DNA of 64,000 nt. It comes from APNM01 sp040361335 (GTDB lineage: Bacteria > Pseudomonadota > Gammaproteobacteria > Nevskiales > Salinisphaeraceae). How positions within the stretch are numbered: position 1 is the stretch's first letter; every line of letters begins with the position of its first letter. The stretch spans positions 21,399-85,398 of the forward strand of contig NZ_APNM01000015.1 of assembly GCF_040361335.1 (NCBI RefSeq). The letters are read 5' to 3'. The position numbers and the translations under genes were made by a program. A model generated the notes under the pieces. The model ran no database searches. It saw only the letters and a program-made list of their open reading frames with translations, and had not been told where the DNA came from. Shown here piece after piece: positions 1-9,456 of this stretch.

Positions 1-2
1 GC

Positions 3-1751
3 TTCGGCCTCACCGAGCCCACCGCGGGCTCCGACGCCGCGTCCATCCGCGCCGAGGGGCAGGTGTTCAAGGATGACGACGGCGAGATCAAGATCCGCCT
101 GAACTTCTCCAAGCGCTACATCACGCTGGCGCCGGTGGCCAACCTGGTGAGCCTGGCCGCCAGCCTGCACGACCCCGAGAACCTCCTGGGCAAGGGCGAG
201 CACCCCGGCATCACCGTGGTGATGCTGCACAAGGGCACGCCGGGCCTGGAGCTGGGCGACCACCACCTGCCGATCTCGGCGTTCGACAACGGCCCGATCC
301 ACGGCAAGGACGTGGTGGTGCCGGCGACCAACATCGTGGGCGGCCACGAGCGCGCCGGCCAGGGCTGGCGCATGCTCATGGAGCAGCTCTCCGGCGGCCG
401 CGCCGTGTCGCTGCCGGCCGGGGGCGTGGCCTCCTGCAAGGCCGCGGCCAACGCCACCGGCCCGTACAGCATCGTGCGCGAGCAGTTCGGCATCCCGGTG
501 GGCCTGATGGAAGGCCCGCGTACCAACGTCGCCCGCATCGCGGCCCTGGCCTACGCCATGGAATCCGCCCGGGTCTACGTCTGTGCCGGTGTCGACAACG
601 GCCACCAGCCGCCGGTGATCTCCGCCATCCTCAAGCAGCAGACCACCGAGGTCGGCCAGAAGATGGCGATCGACGGCATGGACGTGCTGGCGGGCGCGGG
701 CGTGATGCAGGGGCCGAACAACACCCTGGCCGGCGCCTACGTGGGCGCGCCGGTGAGCATCACGGTGGAAGGCGCCAACATCCTCACCCGTACCCTGATC
801 ATCTTCGGCCAGGGCGCGACCCGCTGCCATCCGTACGCGCTGGACGTGCTCAAGACATTGGAGGAGGACGATGTCGCCGGCTTCCGCAAGTCGCTGCTGG
901 GCTGGCTCGGCCACAGCGCCCTGAACATGGCGCGCACCGTGGTCCGCGGCATCACCCGCGGCTGGAGCTTCCGCAGCCCGGTCAAGGGGCCGACCGCCAA
1001 GTACTACCGGCGCCTGGCCTGGGCCTCGGCCCGGTTCGCGGTGCTCACCGACCTGGCGATGTTCCTGGTCGGCGGCAAGCTCAAGCAGCGCGGCAAGCTC
1101 TCCGGCCGTTACGCTGACGCCCTGTCCTGGATGCTGTTCGGGTTCACGACCCTGCGGCGCTGGGAGGCCGAGGGCCGGCTCAAGGAGGACCTGCCGCTGG
1201 TCGAGTACGCCCTCGACTACAGCCTGCAGCAGGTCCAGGAGGCCTTCGAGGGCATCTACGCCAACTTCGACGTGCCGGTCATCGGCTGGCTCCTGCGCAA
1301 CCCCGGCCGCCTGTGGCTGCGGCTGAACCCGATCTCCACCGGCCCGAGCGACAAGCTCGATCGCGCGGTGGCGGGCGCCATCCAGCAGCCGGGCGCGCAG
1401 TTCGAGCGCATCGTCGACGGCCTGCCCACGCCGCAGGACGACGAGCCCGGTCTGGGCCGCCTGCACAAGGCCTGGCGCCTGGTGATCCAGGCGCAGCCGA
1501 TCAGCGCCAAGGTCTACAAGGCCGTGCGCGCCGGCAAGGTCGCCGCGGGTTCGCCCGCCGAGACCGTGGCGGCGGCCGTCGAGGCCGGCGTGATCACCGC
1601 GGCCGAGGCGGAGACGCTGCGCGCCGCCGAGGCGGCACGCAACGAGGCCATCCAGGTGGACGTCTTCAAGTCCGAGGACTACTACCGGACCGAGGTCACC
1701 GAGGCGGCGGGCAACGAGAAGCCGGCAGTCGCCAAGGCCGCGAACGCCTGA
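3..1751 (+). CDS. fadE: Acyl-CoA dehydrogenase FadE, 5' end outside window
   Basis: The first step of fatty-acid beta-oxidation, oxidising acyl-CoA to trans-2-enoyl-CoA with FAD. The reading frame is open from base 3 and opens with FGLTEPTAGSDAAS, the FAD/substrate-loop signature of acyl-CoA dehydrogenases, so the true start lies upstream. About 582 codons remain; the E. coli FadE family is about 814 residues, so the N-terminal third is missing. After the dehydrogenase core comes the long C-terminal DUF1974-type extension that distinguishes the large FadE enzymes from short ACADs. It ends in TGA 7 bp before the racemase-like gene, so the two are probably co-transcribed. The neighbouring ETF genes would take its electrons. 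Family assignment is firm; chain-length preference cannot be read from sequence. Confidence 0.93.
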   Translation, partial: FGLTEPTAGSDAASIRAEGQVFKDDDGEIKIRLNFSKRYITLAPVANLVSLAASLHDPENLLGKGEHPGITVVMLHKGTPGLELGDHHLPISAFDNGPIHGKDVVVPATNIVGGHERAGQGWRMLMEQLSGGRAVSLPAGGVASCKAAANATGPYSIVREQFGIPVGLMEGPRTNVARIAALAYAMESARVYVCAGVDNGHQPPVISAILKQQTTEVGQKMAIDGMDVLAGAGVMQGPNNTLAGAYVGAPVSITVEGANILTRTLIIFGQGATRCHPYALDVLKTLEEDDVAGFRKSLLGWLGHSALNMARTVVRGITRGWSFRSPVKGPTAKYYRRLAWASARFAVLTDLAMFLVGGKLKQRGKLSGRYADALSWMLFGFTTLRRWEAEGRLKEDLPLVEYALDYSLQQVQEAFEGIYANFDVPVIGWLLRNPGRLWLRLNPISTGPSDKLDRAVAGAIQQPGAQFERIVDGLPTPQDDEPGLGRLHKAWRLVIQAQPISAKVYKAVRAGKVAAGSPAETVAAAVEAGVITAAEAETLRAAEAARNEAIQVDVFKSEDYYRTEVTEAAGNEKPAVAKAANA

Positions 1752-1758
1752 GGCGGTC

Positions 1759-2898
1759 ATGGCGGATAACGATCAGGGCAAGCCGCTCGCGGGACTGCGC
1801 GTCCTCGATCTGACCCGGTTGCTGCCGGGCCCGGTGTGCACGCTGTACCTGGCGGACCTGGGCGCGGACGTGATCAAGATCGAGGACGACCAGGCCGGCG
1901 ATTACACGCGGACCCTCAATGCCGAGATGTTCGCGGCCGTGAACCGCAACAAGCGGGGATTGACCCTGGACCTGCGCAAGGCCGAGGACTGCGAGCGCCT
2001 CAAGGCGCTCGCGGCCGACGCCGAGGTCCTGGTCGAGAGTTTCCGTCCGGGCGTGATGGAGCGCCTGGGCGTGGGCTACGACGTCCTCAAGGCGGTCAAT
2101 CCGGCCCTGGTCTACTGCGCCATCACCGGCTACGGCCGCACCGGCCCGTACAAGGACAAGGCGGGCCACGACATCAACTATCGCGGCTACACCGGCCACC
2201 TGGAGCAGGGCGGCCGCGCCGGCGGTCCGCCCGACGTGTCCAACTTCCAGCTCGCCGACCTCGGCGGCGGCGCCCTGACCGCGGCCTTCGGTATCCTGGC
2301 CGCGGTCATGCGGGCCCGGGCCACGGGGCAGGGCGGTTACCTGGATTCCGCCATGCTCGACGGCACCCTCGCCATGCAGGTGGTGCCCCTGGGCACGATG
2401 CGCCAGATCGGCCATACCCGGCCGCGCGGCGAGGACATGCTCTCCGGCGGGCTGCCCAACTACGACGTCTACGAGTGCGCGGACGGCAAGTACCTGGCGC
2501 TCGGGGCCCTGGAGCCCAAGTTCTGGCTCGGTTTCTGTCAGGCGGTGGAACGGCCGGATCTGGCCCGCATGCCCATCGGCACCGGCCCCGATGCCGAGGC
2601 CACCCGCGAGGCCGTGCGCGACCTCGTCGCGCAGCGCACGCGCGACGAATGGGCCGAGTACCTGGCCGACCACGACGTCTGCGCCACCCCGGTATTGACC
2701 CTGGAAGAAGCCCTGGAGAACGAACAGGTCCGGGCCCGCGGCATGGTCTGCCAGGTCGACGGCAAGCCGCAGTTCGCCTGCCCGGTCAAGCTCGACGGCT
2801 TCGAGTTCCGGGTCGAGCGCGAGGCGCCGGCCCCGGGCGAGCACAGCGACGAGATCCTGGCCGAGCTCGAATCCCGCCGGTCGTCCGCCACCGGTTGA
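1759..2898 (+). CDS. CaiB/BaiF family, alpha-methylacyl-CoA racemase-like
   Basis: A 379-residue type III CoA-transferase-fold protein. N-terminal GLRVLDLTRLLPGP and LGADVIKIE are the family's Rossmann/CoA-binding blocks. The segment GHDINY (His137) and QLADLGGG (Asp167) place His and Asp 30 residues apart, as in mycobacterial alpha-methylacyl-CoA racemase (His126/Asp156), so I prefer racemase over formyl-CoA transferase. A racemase would epimerise 2-methyl-branched acyl-CoAs made during isoprenoid breakdown, which suits the adjoining atu genes. The ATG is 7 bp after the fadE stop. A CoA-transferase role on free acids is the main alternative. Confidence 0.88.
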   Translation: MADNDQGKPLAGLRVLDLTRLLPGPVCTLYLADLGADVIKIEDDQAGDYTRTLNAEMFAAVNRNKRGLTLDLRKAEDCERLKALAADAEVLVESFRPGVMERLGVGYDVLKAVNPALVYCAITGYGRTGPYKDKAGHDINYRGYTGHLEQGGRAGGPPDVSNFQLADLGGGALTAAFGILAAVMRARATGQGGYLDSAMLDGTLAMQVVPLGTMRQIGHTRPRGEDMLSGGLPNYDVYECADGKYLALGALEPKFWLGFCQAVERPDLARMPIGTGPDAEATREAVRDLVAQRTRDEWAEYLADHDVCATPVLTLEEALENEQVRARGMVCQVDGKPQFACPVKLDGFEFRVEREAPAPGEHSDEILAELESRRSSATG

Positions 2899-2904
2899 CC
2901 ATAC

Positions 2905-2958
2905 GGGTGGGTACCTACCCTTCAGAGTAGTGGCCCGCCACCCCGTCCGGGCTACAAT
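2905..2958 (+). promoter_or_regulatory. Candidate atuA promoter region with 16-bp palindrome
   Basis: Positions 2905-2920 form GGGTGGGTACCTACCC, a palindrome broken by one mismatched pair around a GGTACC core. A good sigma-70-like -10 (TACAAT, 2953-2958) follows; no convincing -35 is seen at the right spacing. The site is about 150-200 bp upstream of the atuA ATG and could be an operator or activator site for the atu/etf operon. The binding protein is unknown. Confidence 0.35.
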
Positions 2959-3105
2959 TGCGCGGGCAGCCGGCGGCCGTCCGATCGCCGACACGCGAAA
3001 GGCCGCCCGCCCGAGAATGACGACGTGCACGGGGACGCAATGTCGCCCGGCACGGCCGGCCCAAGGGCCGATCCCGAATCCGAATCTCATACAAACGGGA
3101 CAGGC

Positions 3106-4884
3106 ATGACCAAGACGGTGCGAATCGGAGGCGGCGCCTCCATGTGGGGCGACACGCAGACGGCTCCGGGACAGTTGGTCCGCAAGGGCGAACTCGACTA
3201 CCTCCTCCTCGAATACCTGGCCGAAGTCACCATGTCCATCCTCACCGCGCAGCGCATGCGCGATGCGAGCATGGGCTGGGCGCGCGACTTCGTGCCGGTG
3301 GTGACGCCGCTGCTGCCGGAGATCGCCAAGCAGGGCATCAAGATCGTGACCAACGCCGGCGGGGTGAACCCGGACGGCTGCCGCGACGCGCTGCAGAAGG
3401 CCTGCGAAGAGGCCGGCGTCGAGCTGAAGATCGCGGTGGTCACCGGCGACAACCTGATGCCGCGCCGCGACGAGCTGGGCGAGGATGTCCTCAAGCCGCT
3501 GGATCCGGAGCAGCCGCGCCCGGACAACTTCCTGAGCATGAACGCCTACCTCGGGGCCCTGCCGATCAAGCAGGCCTTCGACGACGGCGCCGACGTGGTC
3601 ATCACCGGCCGCTGCGTGGACAGCGCCCTGGCCCTGGGGCCGCTGATGCACGAATTCGGCTGGTCGGCCTCCGACCTGGACCTGCTGTCCGCGGGCAGCC
3701 TCGCCGGGCATCTGTTGGAGTGCGGCGCCCAGTCCACCGGCGGCAACTTCACCGACTGGCGGGACGTGCCCGAGTACGAAAACATGGGCTTCCCGGTCGC
3801 GGAGTGCGCCGCCGACGGCAGCTTCCTGCTCACCAAGCCGCCGGAGACCGGCGGTCTGGTCACCGTCGGCACCGTGGGCGAGCAGATGCTCTACGAGATC
3901 GGCAATCCCGCCGCCTACGTCCTGCCCGACGTGGTCTGCGACTGGCGCGAGGTCACGCTGGAGCAGGTCGACAAGGACGTGGTGCGCGTGGCCGGCGCCC
4001 GCGGCACCGCGCCGACCGACAGTTACAAGGTTTCCGCCACCTATCCCGACGGTTTCCGCCTGACCGCGCTGTTCATGGTCGGCGGTATCGAGGCCGTGGC
4101 CAAGGCCGAGCGGGTGGCGAACGCGCTGCTGGAGAAGAACCGCCGCCTGCTCAAGGACAAGGGCTTCGCCGACTACCGGCAGGCCGACGTCGAGGCGATC
4201 GGCAGCGAGGCCATGTACGGCCCCCACTCGCGCAGCCGCGATACCCGCGAGGTGATGGTGAAGATCGCCGTCACCCACGAGGACGAGAAGGCGCTGAAGC
4301 TGTTCGGCACCGAGGTCGCCCAGGCCGCCACCGGCATGGTGCCGGGCATCACCGGCTACTTCGCCGGCCGGCCCAAGCCCAGCCGCATCGTGCGGTTGTA
4401 CTCGGCGCTGGTGCGCAAGACCGAGGTGCCGGTGTCCGTGGACAGCGGCGACGGCCCGCGCGAGATTGAGATTCCGGCGGGCGAGGGCGCGCCGCCGGCG
4501 CCGGTCTCGGCCGCGCCCGGCGAGATCGCCGAGGTGCCGGCCGACGCCGTCGAGGTGCCGTTGATCCGGCTCGCGATCGCCCGCAGCGGCGACAAGGGCG
4601 ACGACAGCAACATCGGCGTGATCGCCCGCAAGCCCGAATACCTGCCCTACATCCGCGCGGCGTTGACCGAGGAGGCGGTTGCGGACTATTTCAGTCATCT
4701 TCTCAAGGGCCAGGTCTATCGCTTTGAATTGCCTGGGATTAATGCCCTCAACTTCCTGTTGACGCGGATTCTCGGCGGCGGTGGCGTCGCCAGTCTCCGG
4801 GCAGATCCGCAGGGCAAGTGTTATGGTCAAATGCTCCTTGATTTCCCGATAGCGGTCCCACGCGAGATCGCGGAGAAACTGTGA
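3106..4884 (+). CDS. atuA: Acyclic terpene utilisation protein AtuA (DUF1446 family)
   Basis: A 592-residue protein starting MTKTVRIGGGASMWGD, the typical opening of AtuA/DUF1446 proteins. It contains NAGGVNPDGC, GRCVDSALALGPL and ALVRKTEVP blocks and a separate small C-terminal domain (from about residue 480, beginning VPLIRLAIARSGDKGDDSNIG). In Pseudomonas aeruginosa AtuA is needed for growth on citronellol and geraniol; its exact reaction is unsettled. The frame stays open upstream to a GTG at 3025, but ATG 3106 has a purine-rich GGGACAGG about 4 bp upstream and gives the conserved N-terminus, so I chose it. It begins the run atuA-etfDBA-atuBCDEF, and the ETF-QO ATG follows 10 bp after its stop. 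Confidence 0.9.
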   Translation: MTKTVRIGGGASMWGDTQTAPGQLVRKGELDYLLLEYLAEVTMSILTAQRMRDASMGWARDFVPVVTPLLPEIAKQGIKIVTNAGGVNPDGCRDALQKACEEAGVELKIAVVTGDNLMPRRDELGEDVLKPLDPEQPRPDNFLSMNAYLGALPIKQAFDDGADVVITGRCVDSALALGPLMHEFGWSASDLDLLSAGSLAGHLLECGAQSTGGNFTDWRDVPEYENMGFPVAECAADGSFLLTKPPETGGLVTVGTVGEQMLYEIGNPAAYVLPDVVCDWREVTLEQVDKDVVRVAGARGTAPTDSYKVSATYPDGFRLTALFMVGGIEAVAKAERVANALLEKNRRLLKDKGFADYRQADVEAIGSEAMYGPHSRSRDTREVMVKIAVTHEDEKALKLFGTEVAQAATGMVPGITGYFAGRPKPSRIVRLYSALVRKTEVPVSVDSGDGPREIEIPAGEGAPPAPVSAAPGEIAEVPADAVEVPLIRLAIARSGDKGDDSNIGVIARKPEYLPYIRAALTEEAVADYFSHLLKGQVYRFELPGINALNFLLTRILGGGGVASLRADPQGKCYGQMLLDFPIAVPREIAEKL

Positions 4885-4894
4885 GCGAAATCCT

Positions 4895-6556
<1,662 letters not shown>

Positions 6557-6676
6557 AGCGGAACGACAAGGGCCTTGTGACCGCGGTCGCGGCCGCGCCG
6601 GCCGAGGGTGTCCCCGAGCGCCCCGGACCGGCATACTCTGCGCCCTCCGCGGTTGGAGTTTGAAGGAAGGAGAGAG

Positions 6677-7423
6677 ATGAAAGTACTCGTAGCAGTGAAG
6701 CGGGCGATCGACTACAACGTCCGCATCCAGATCAAGTCGGACGGCTCCGGCGTGGTCCACGAGGGGGTCAAGCACAGCATGAACCCCTTCGACGAGATCG
6801 CGGTCGAGGAGGCGATGCGCTGGAAGGAGCAGGGCAAGGTCGAGGAGGTGGTCGCCGTGACCATCGGTCCCGACGCCTGCCAGGAGCAGTTGCGCTCGGC
6901 GCTGGCCTTCGGTTGCGACCGCGCGATCCACGTCAAGACCGACGACGAGATCCAGCCGTTGACCGCCGCCAATGTCCTCAAGGCGCTGGCCGAGAAGGAA
7001 TCCCCGGATGTCCTGATCCTGGGCAAGCAGGCGATCGACGACGATTGCAACCAGACCGGCCAGATGACCGCCGCGCTGCTGGAGTGGCCGCAGGCCACCT
7101 TCGCGGGCAAGGTCGAGCTGGAGGACGGCAAGGCCAAGGTCACGCGCGAGATCGACGCGGGCCTGGAGACCCTGGAGGTCGACCTGCCGGCGATCATCAC
7201 CACCGACCTGCGGCTTAACGAGCCGCGTTATCTCAAGCTCCCGGACATCATGAAGGCCAAGAAGAAGCCGATCGAGGACAGCAGCCTCGACGAGCTGGGC
7301 GTCACGCCGGCCCCCGGGCTGGAAGCGGTCAAGACCGCGCCGCCGCCGCAGCGCGAGCCCGGCGTCATGGTCGAGTCCGTCGAGGAGCTGGTGTCGAAAC
7401 TGAAGGACAAGGGGCTTATTTAA
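6677..7423 (+). CDS. etfB: Electron transfer flavoprotein beta subunit
   Basis: A 248-residue AMP-binding subunit of the soluble ETF heterodimer, which collects electrons from acyl-CoA dehydrogenases. MKVLVAVKRAIDYNVRIQ is the family N-terminus, and LGKQAIDDDCNQTGQM is the ETF-beta signature. ATG 6677 follows a strong AAGGAAGGAG ribosome-binding site; an upstream in-frame ATG at 6608 would add unconserved residues. A possible -10 (CATACT, 6632-6637) lies in the 120-bp gap after etfD, so an internal promoter is possible. etfA begins 2 bp after the stop. Confidence 0.96.
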   Translation: MKVLVAVKRAIDYNVRIQIKSDGSGVVHEGVKHSMNPFDEIAVEEAMRWKEQGKVEEVVAVTIGPDACQEQLRSALAFGCDRAIHVKTDDEIQPLTAANVLKALAEKESPDVLILGKQAIDDDCNQTGQMTAALLEWPQATFAGKVELEDGKAKVTREIDAGLETLEVDLPAIITTDLRLNEPRYLKLPDIMKAKKKPIEDSSLDELGVTPAPGLEAVKTAPPPQREPGVMVESVEELVSKLKDKGLI

Positions 7424-7425
7424 TC

Positions 7426-8376
7426 ATGAGCAAGGTACTGATCGTCGCCGACTACCTGAAGGGGCAGTTGAACTCGTCCACCGCCCGCGCGGTGGCCTGC
7501 GCCAAGGACCTCTCGCCCGAGTCGATCGAGGTGCTGGTGCTCGCGGACGACGCCGCGTCGCTGGCCGAGGCCGCCGCCAAGCTGGACGGCGTGACCAAGG
7601 TCCTGACCGTGGAACGCCCCGAGAACGAGCATCCGATGGCCGCCACCCTGGCGCCCCAGATCGCCGCCGCGGCCGAGCAGGGCGGCCACAGCCACGTGCT
7701 GGGCCCGAACACCACGTTCGGCAAGGACCTGATGCCGCGCGTGGCCGCCAAGCTGGGCGTGGCCATGGTCACCGACATCATGGCGGTGCACGGGCCGTAC
7801 GAGTTCGAGCGCCCGATCTACGCCGGCAACGCCGTGGTCACGGTCAAGGCGCCGGACAACCAGGTGCTGGTCGCCTCGGTGCGCTGCGCCTCCTACCCGG
7901 CGGTCGCCGAGGGCGACGCCGCGCCGGTCGAGGCGCTGTCGCTGGATGTCGAGCTGCCCTCGCACACCCGGTTCGTGGATCTGGAGACCCACGGCAGCGA
8001 CCGGCCGGACCTGCAGACCGCGCCCAAGGTGGTCTCCGGCGGCCGCGGCGTGGGCAGCGAGGAGAACTTCAAGATCCTGTTCGACTTCGCCGACAAGATC
8101 GGCGCCGCGGTGGGCGCCTCGCGCGCGGCGGTGGATGCCGGCTATGTGCCCAACGACATGCAGGTGGGCCAGACCGGCAAGATCATCGCCCCGGAGCTGT
8201 ACATGTGCTTCGGCATCTCCGGCGCCATCCAGCACCTGGCCGGCATCAAGGACGCCGGCACCATCGTCGCCGTGAACAAGGATCCCGAGGCCCCCATCTT
8301 CGAGGTGGCGGACTTCGGCCTGGTCGGCGACCTGTTCAAGGTGCTGCCGGAGCTGGAAGAGGCCATCAGCAAGTAA
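7426..8376 (+). CDS. etfA: Electron transfer flavoprotein alpha subunit
   Basis: A 316-residue FAD-binding subunit of ETF. The C-terminal half has the FAD-domain signature: SGGRGVGSEENF, GASRAAVDAGYVPN, QVGQTGK, LYMCFGISGAIQH, and AVNKDPEAPIFEVADFGLVGD near the end. Together with EtfB it shuttles electrons from FadE, AtuD and other acyl-CoA dehydrogenases to EtfD. It starts 2 bp after the etfB stop, a coupled pair as usual. The mosaic repeat starts 6 bp after its stop. Confidence 0.96.
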   Translation: MSKVLIVADYLKGQLNSSTARAVACAKDLSPESIEVLVLADDAASLAEAAAKLDGVTKVLTVERPENEHPMAATLAPQIAAAAEQGGHSHVLGPNTTFGKDLMPRVAAKLGVAMVTDIMAVHGPYEFERPIYAGNAVVTVKAPDNQVLVASVRCASYPAVAEGDAAPVEALSLDVELPSHTRFVDLETHGSDRPDLQTAPKVVSGGRGVGSEENFKILFDFADKIGAAVGASRAAVDAGYVPNDMQVGQTGKIIAPELYMCFGISGAIQHLAGIKDAGTIVAVNKDPEAPIFEVADFGLVGDLFKVLPELEEAISK

Positions 8377-8382
8377 GAAGAC

Positions 8383-8510
8383 TAACCACAGAGGCACAGA
8401 GCGCACGGAGGAAGAAGACGGGCTGTTAAGAAACAATACTGCCTAGCTTTCCGGCTTGGCCTTCCCGTATTAGCCAACGTAACTCTGTGTCCTCTGTGTC
8501 TCTGTGGTTA
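8383..8510 (+). repeat. Intergenic inverted repeat, copy 1 (etfA-atuB gap)
   Basis: The left end reads TAACCACAGAGGCACAGAG and the right end is its inverse, ending CTCTGTGTCTCTGTGGTTA. Between the ends is about 70 bp with no coding signal. The element fills the gap from 6 bp after the etfA stop to 15 bp before the atuB ATG. The same ends recur in four more gaps of this cluster. Confidence 0.85.
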
Positions 8511-8524
8511 ATAGAAATCAATCC

Positions 8525-9400
8525 ATGAAATACGATTCCGTCTTCAAGCCGGGCCTGTTCGCCGGGGAGACCCACGTCGTGACCGGCGGCGGCAGCGGCA
8601 TCGGCCGTTGCATCGCCCACGAGCTGGCCGCCCTGGGCGCTCACGTCGCGATCGTCGGCCGCAAGGCGGAGAAGCTGGACGCGGTCGCCGCCGAGATCGA
8701 GGAGGACGGCGGCAGCGTCTCGCGCCACGTCCTGGACATCCGCGAGGAGGACGACGTCAAGCGCGTCGTCGGCGAGATCCTCGCCGGGACCGGCGGGGTC
8801 CACGGTCTGGTCAACAACGCCGGCGGCCAGTTCCCCTCGCCGCTGGCCGGGATCAGCGCCAAGGGCTTCGAGACGGTGGTGCGCACCAATCTCACCGGCG
8901 GCTTCCTGGTCGCGCGCGAGCTGTTCAACCAGCACATGAACAAGCGCGGCGGCAATATCGTCAACATCATCGCCGACATGTGGGAAGGCATGCCCGGTAT
9001 GGGGCACTCCGGCGCCGCCCGCGCCGGCATGCTCAATCTCACGCAGACCGCGGCGGTGGAATGGGCCCCGGCGGGCGTGCGGGTCAACGCGGTGGCCCCC
9101 GGCTGGGTCGCCTCCAGCGGGCTCGACACCTATACCGATCCGTTCGTGAAGTCGATGATCCCGCGGCTCAAGGACAGCGTGCCGCTCAAGCGCCTGGCCA
9201 CCGAGGCGGAGGTCAGCTCGGCGGTGTGCTTCCTGCTGTCGCCCGGGGCCGCGTTCATCACCGGCGACTGCATCCGGGTGGACGGCGGGGCGCCCTGCAA
9301 CAGCCGCATGTACCCGCTGCAGGATCACGACAGGTCGAAGCCCTACAACGGCTTCCATCGCTACAAGGCGCCGGCGTCGCTGGTCGGCGACGACGGCTGA
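8525..9400 (+). CDS. atuB: AtuB-like short-chain dehydrogenase/reductase
   Basis: A 291-residue Rossmann-fold SDR. VVTGGGSGIGR (residues 18-28) is the NAD(P)-binding motif and LVNNAGG (95-101) the core motif. The usual catalytic YxxxK is replaced by HSGAAR at 161-166, followed by EWAPAGVRVNAVAPGW. Loss of the Tyr is also seen in 2,4-dienoyl-CoA-reductase-type SDRs, which act on acyl-CoAs. Its place between the ETF genes and atuC matches atuB in Pseudomonas, whose precise reaction is not settled. ATG 8525 is chosen because an upstream in-frame GTG at 8504 lies within the repeat end. Confidence 0.85.
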   Translation: MKYDSVFKPGLFAGETHVVTGGGSGIGRCIAHELAALGAHVAIVGRKAEKLDAVAAEIEEDGGSVSRHVLDIREEDDVKRVVGEILAGTGGVHGLVNNAGGQFPSPLAGISAKGFETVVRTNLTGGFLVARELFNQHMNKRGGNIVNIIADMWEGMPGMGHSGAARAGMLNLTQTAAVEWAPAGVRVNAVAPGWVASSGLDTYTDPFVKSMIPRLKDSVPLKRLATEAEVSSAVCFLLSPGAAFITGDCIRVDGGAPCNSRMYPLQDHDRSKPYNGFHRYKAPASLVGDDG

Positions 9401-9456
9401 GGTCCCGGGCCGAGGCAGCGGGACGATTCGGAACAGACAGAGAGAGATTCGCCGCA

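Noticed and set aside
8504..8524. Earlier GTG start for the AtuB-like SDR
   Set aside because: The added residues would be encoded by the repeat end; ATG 8525 gives the family N-terminus.
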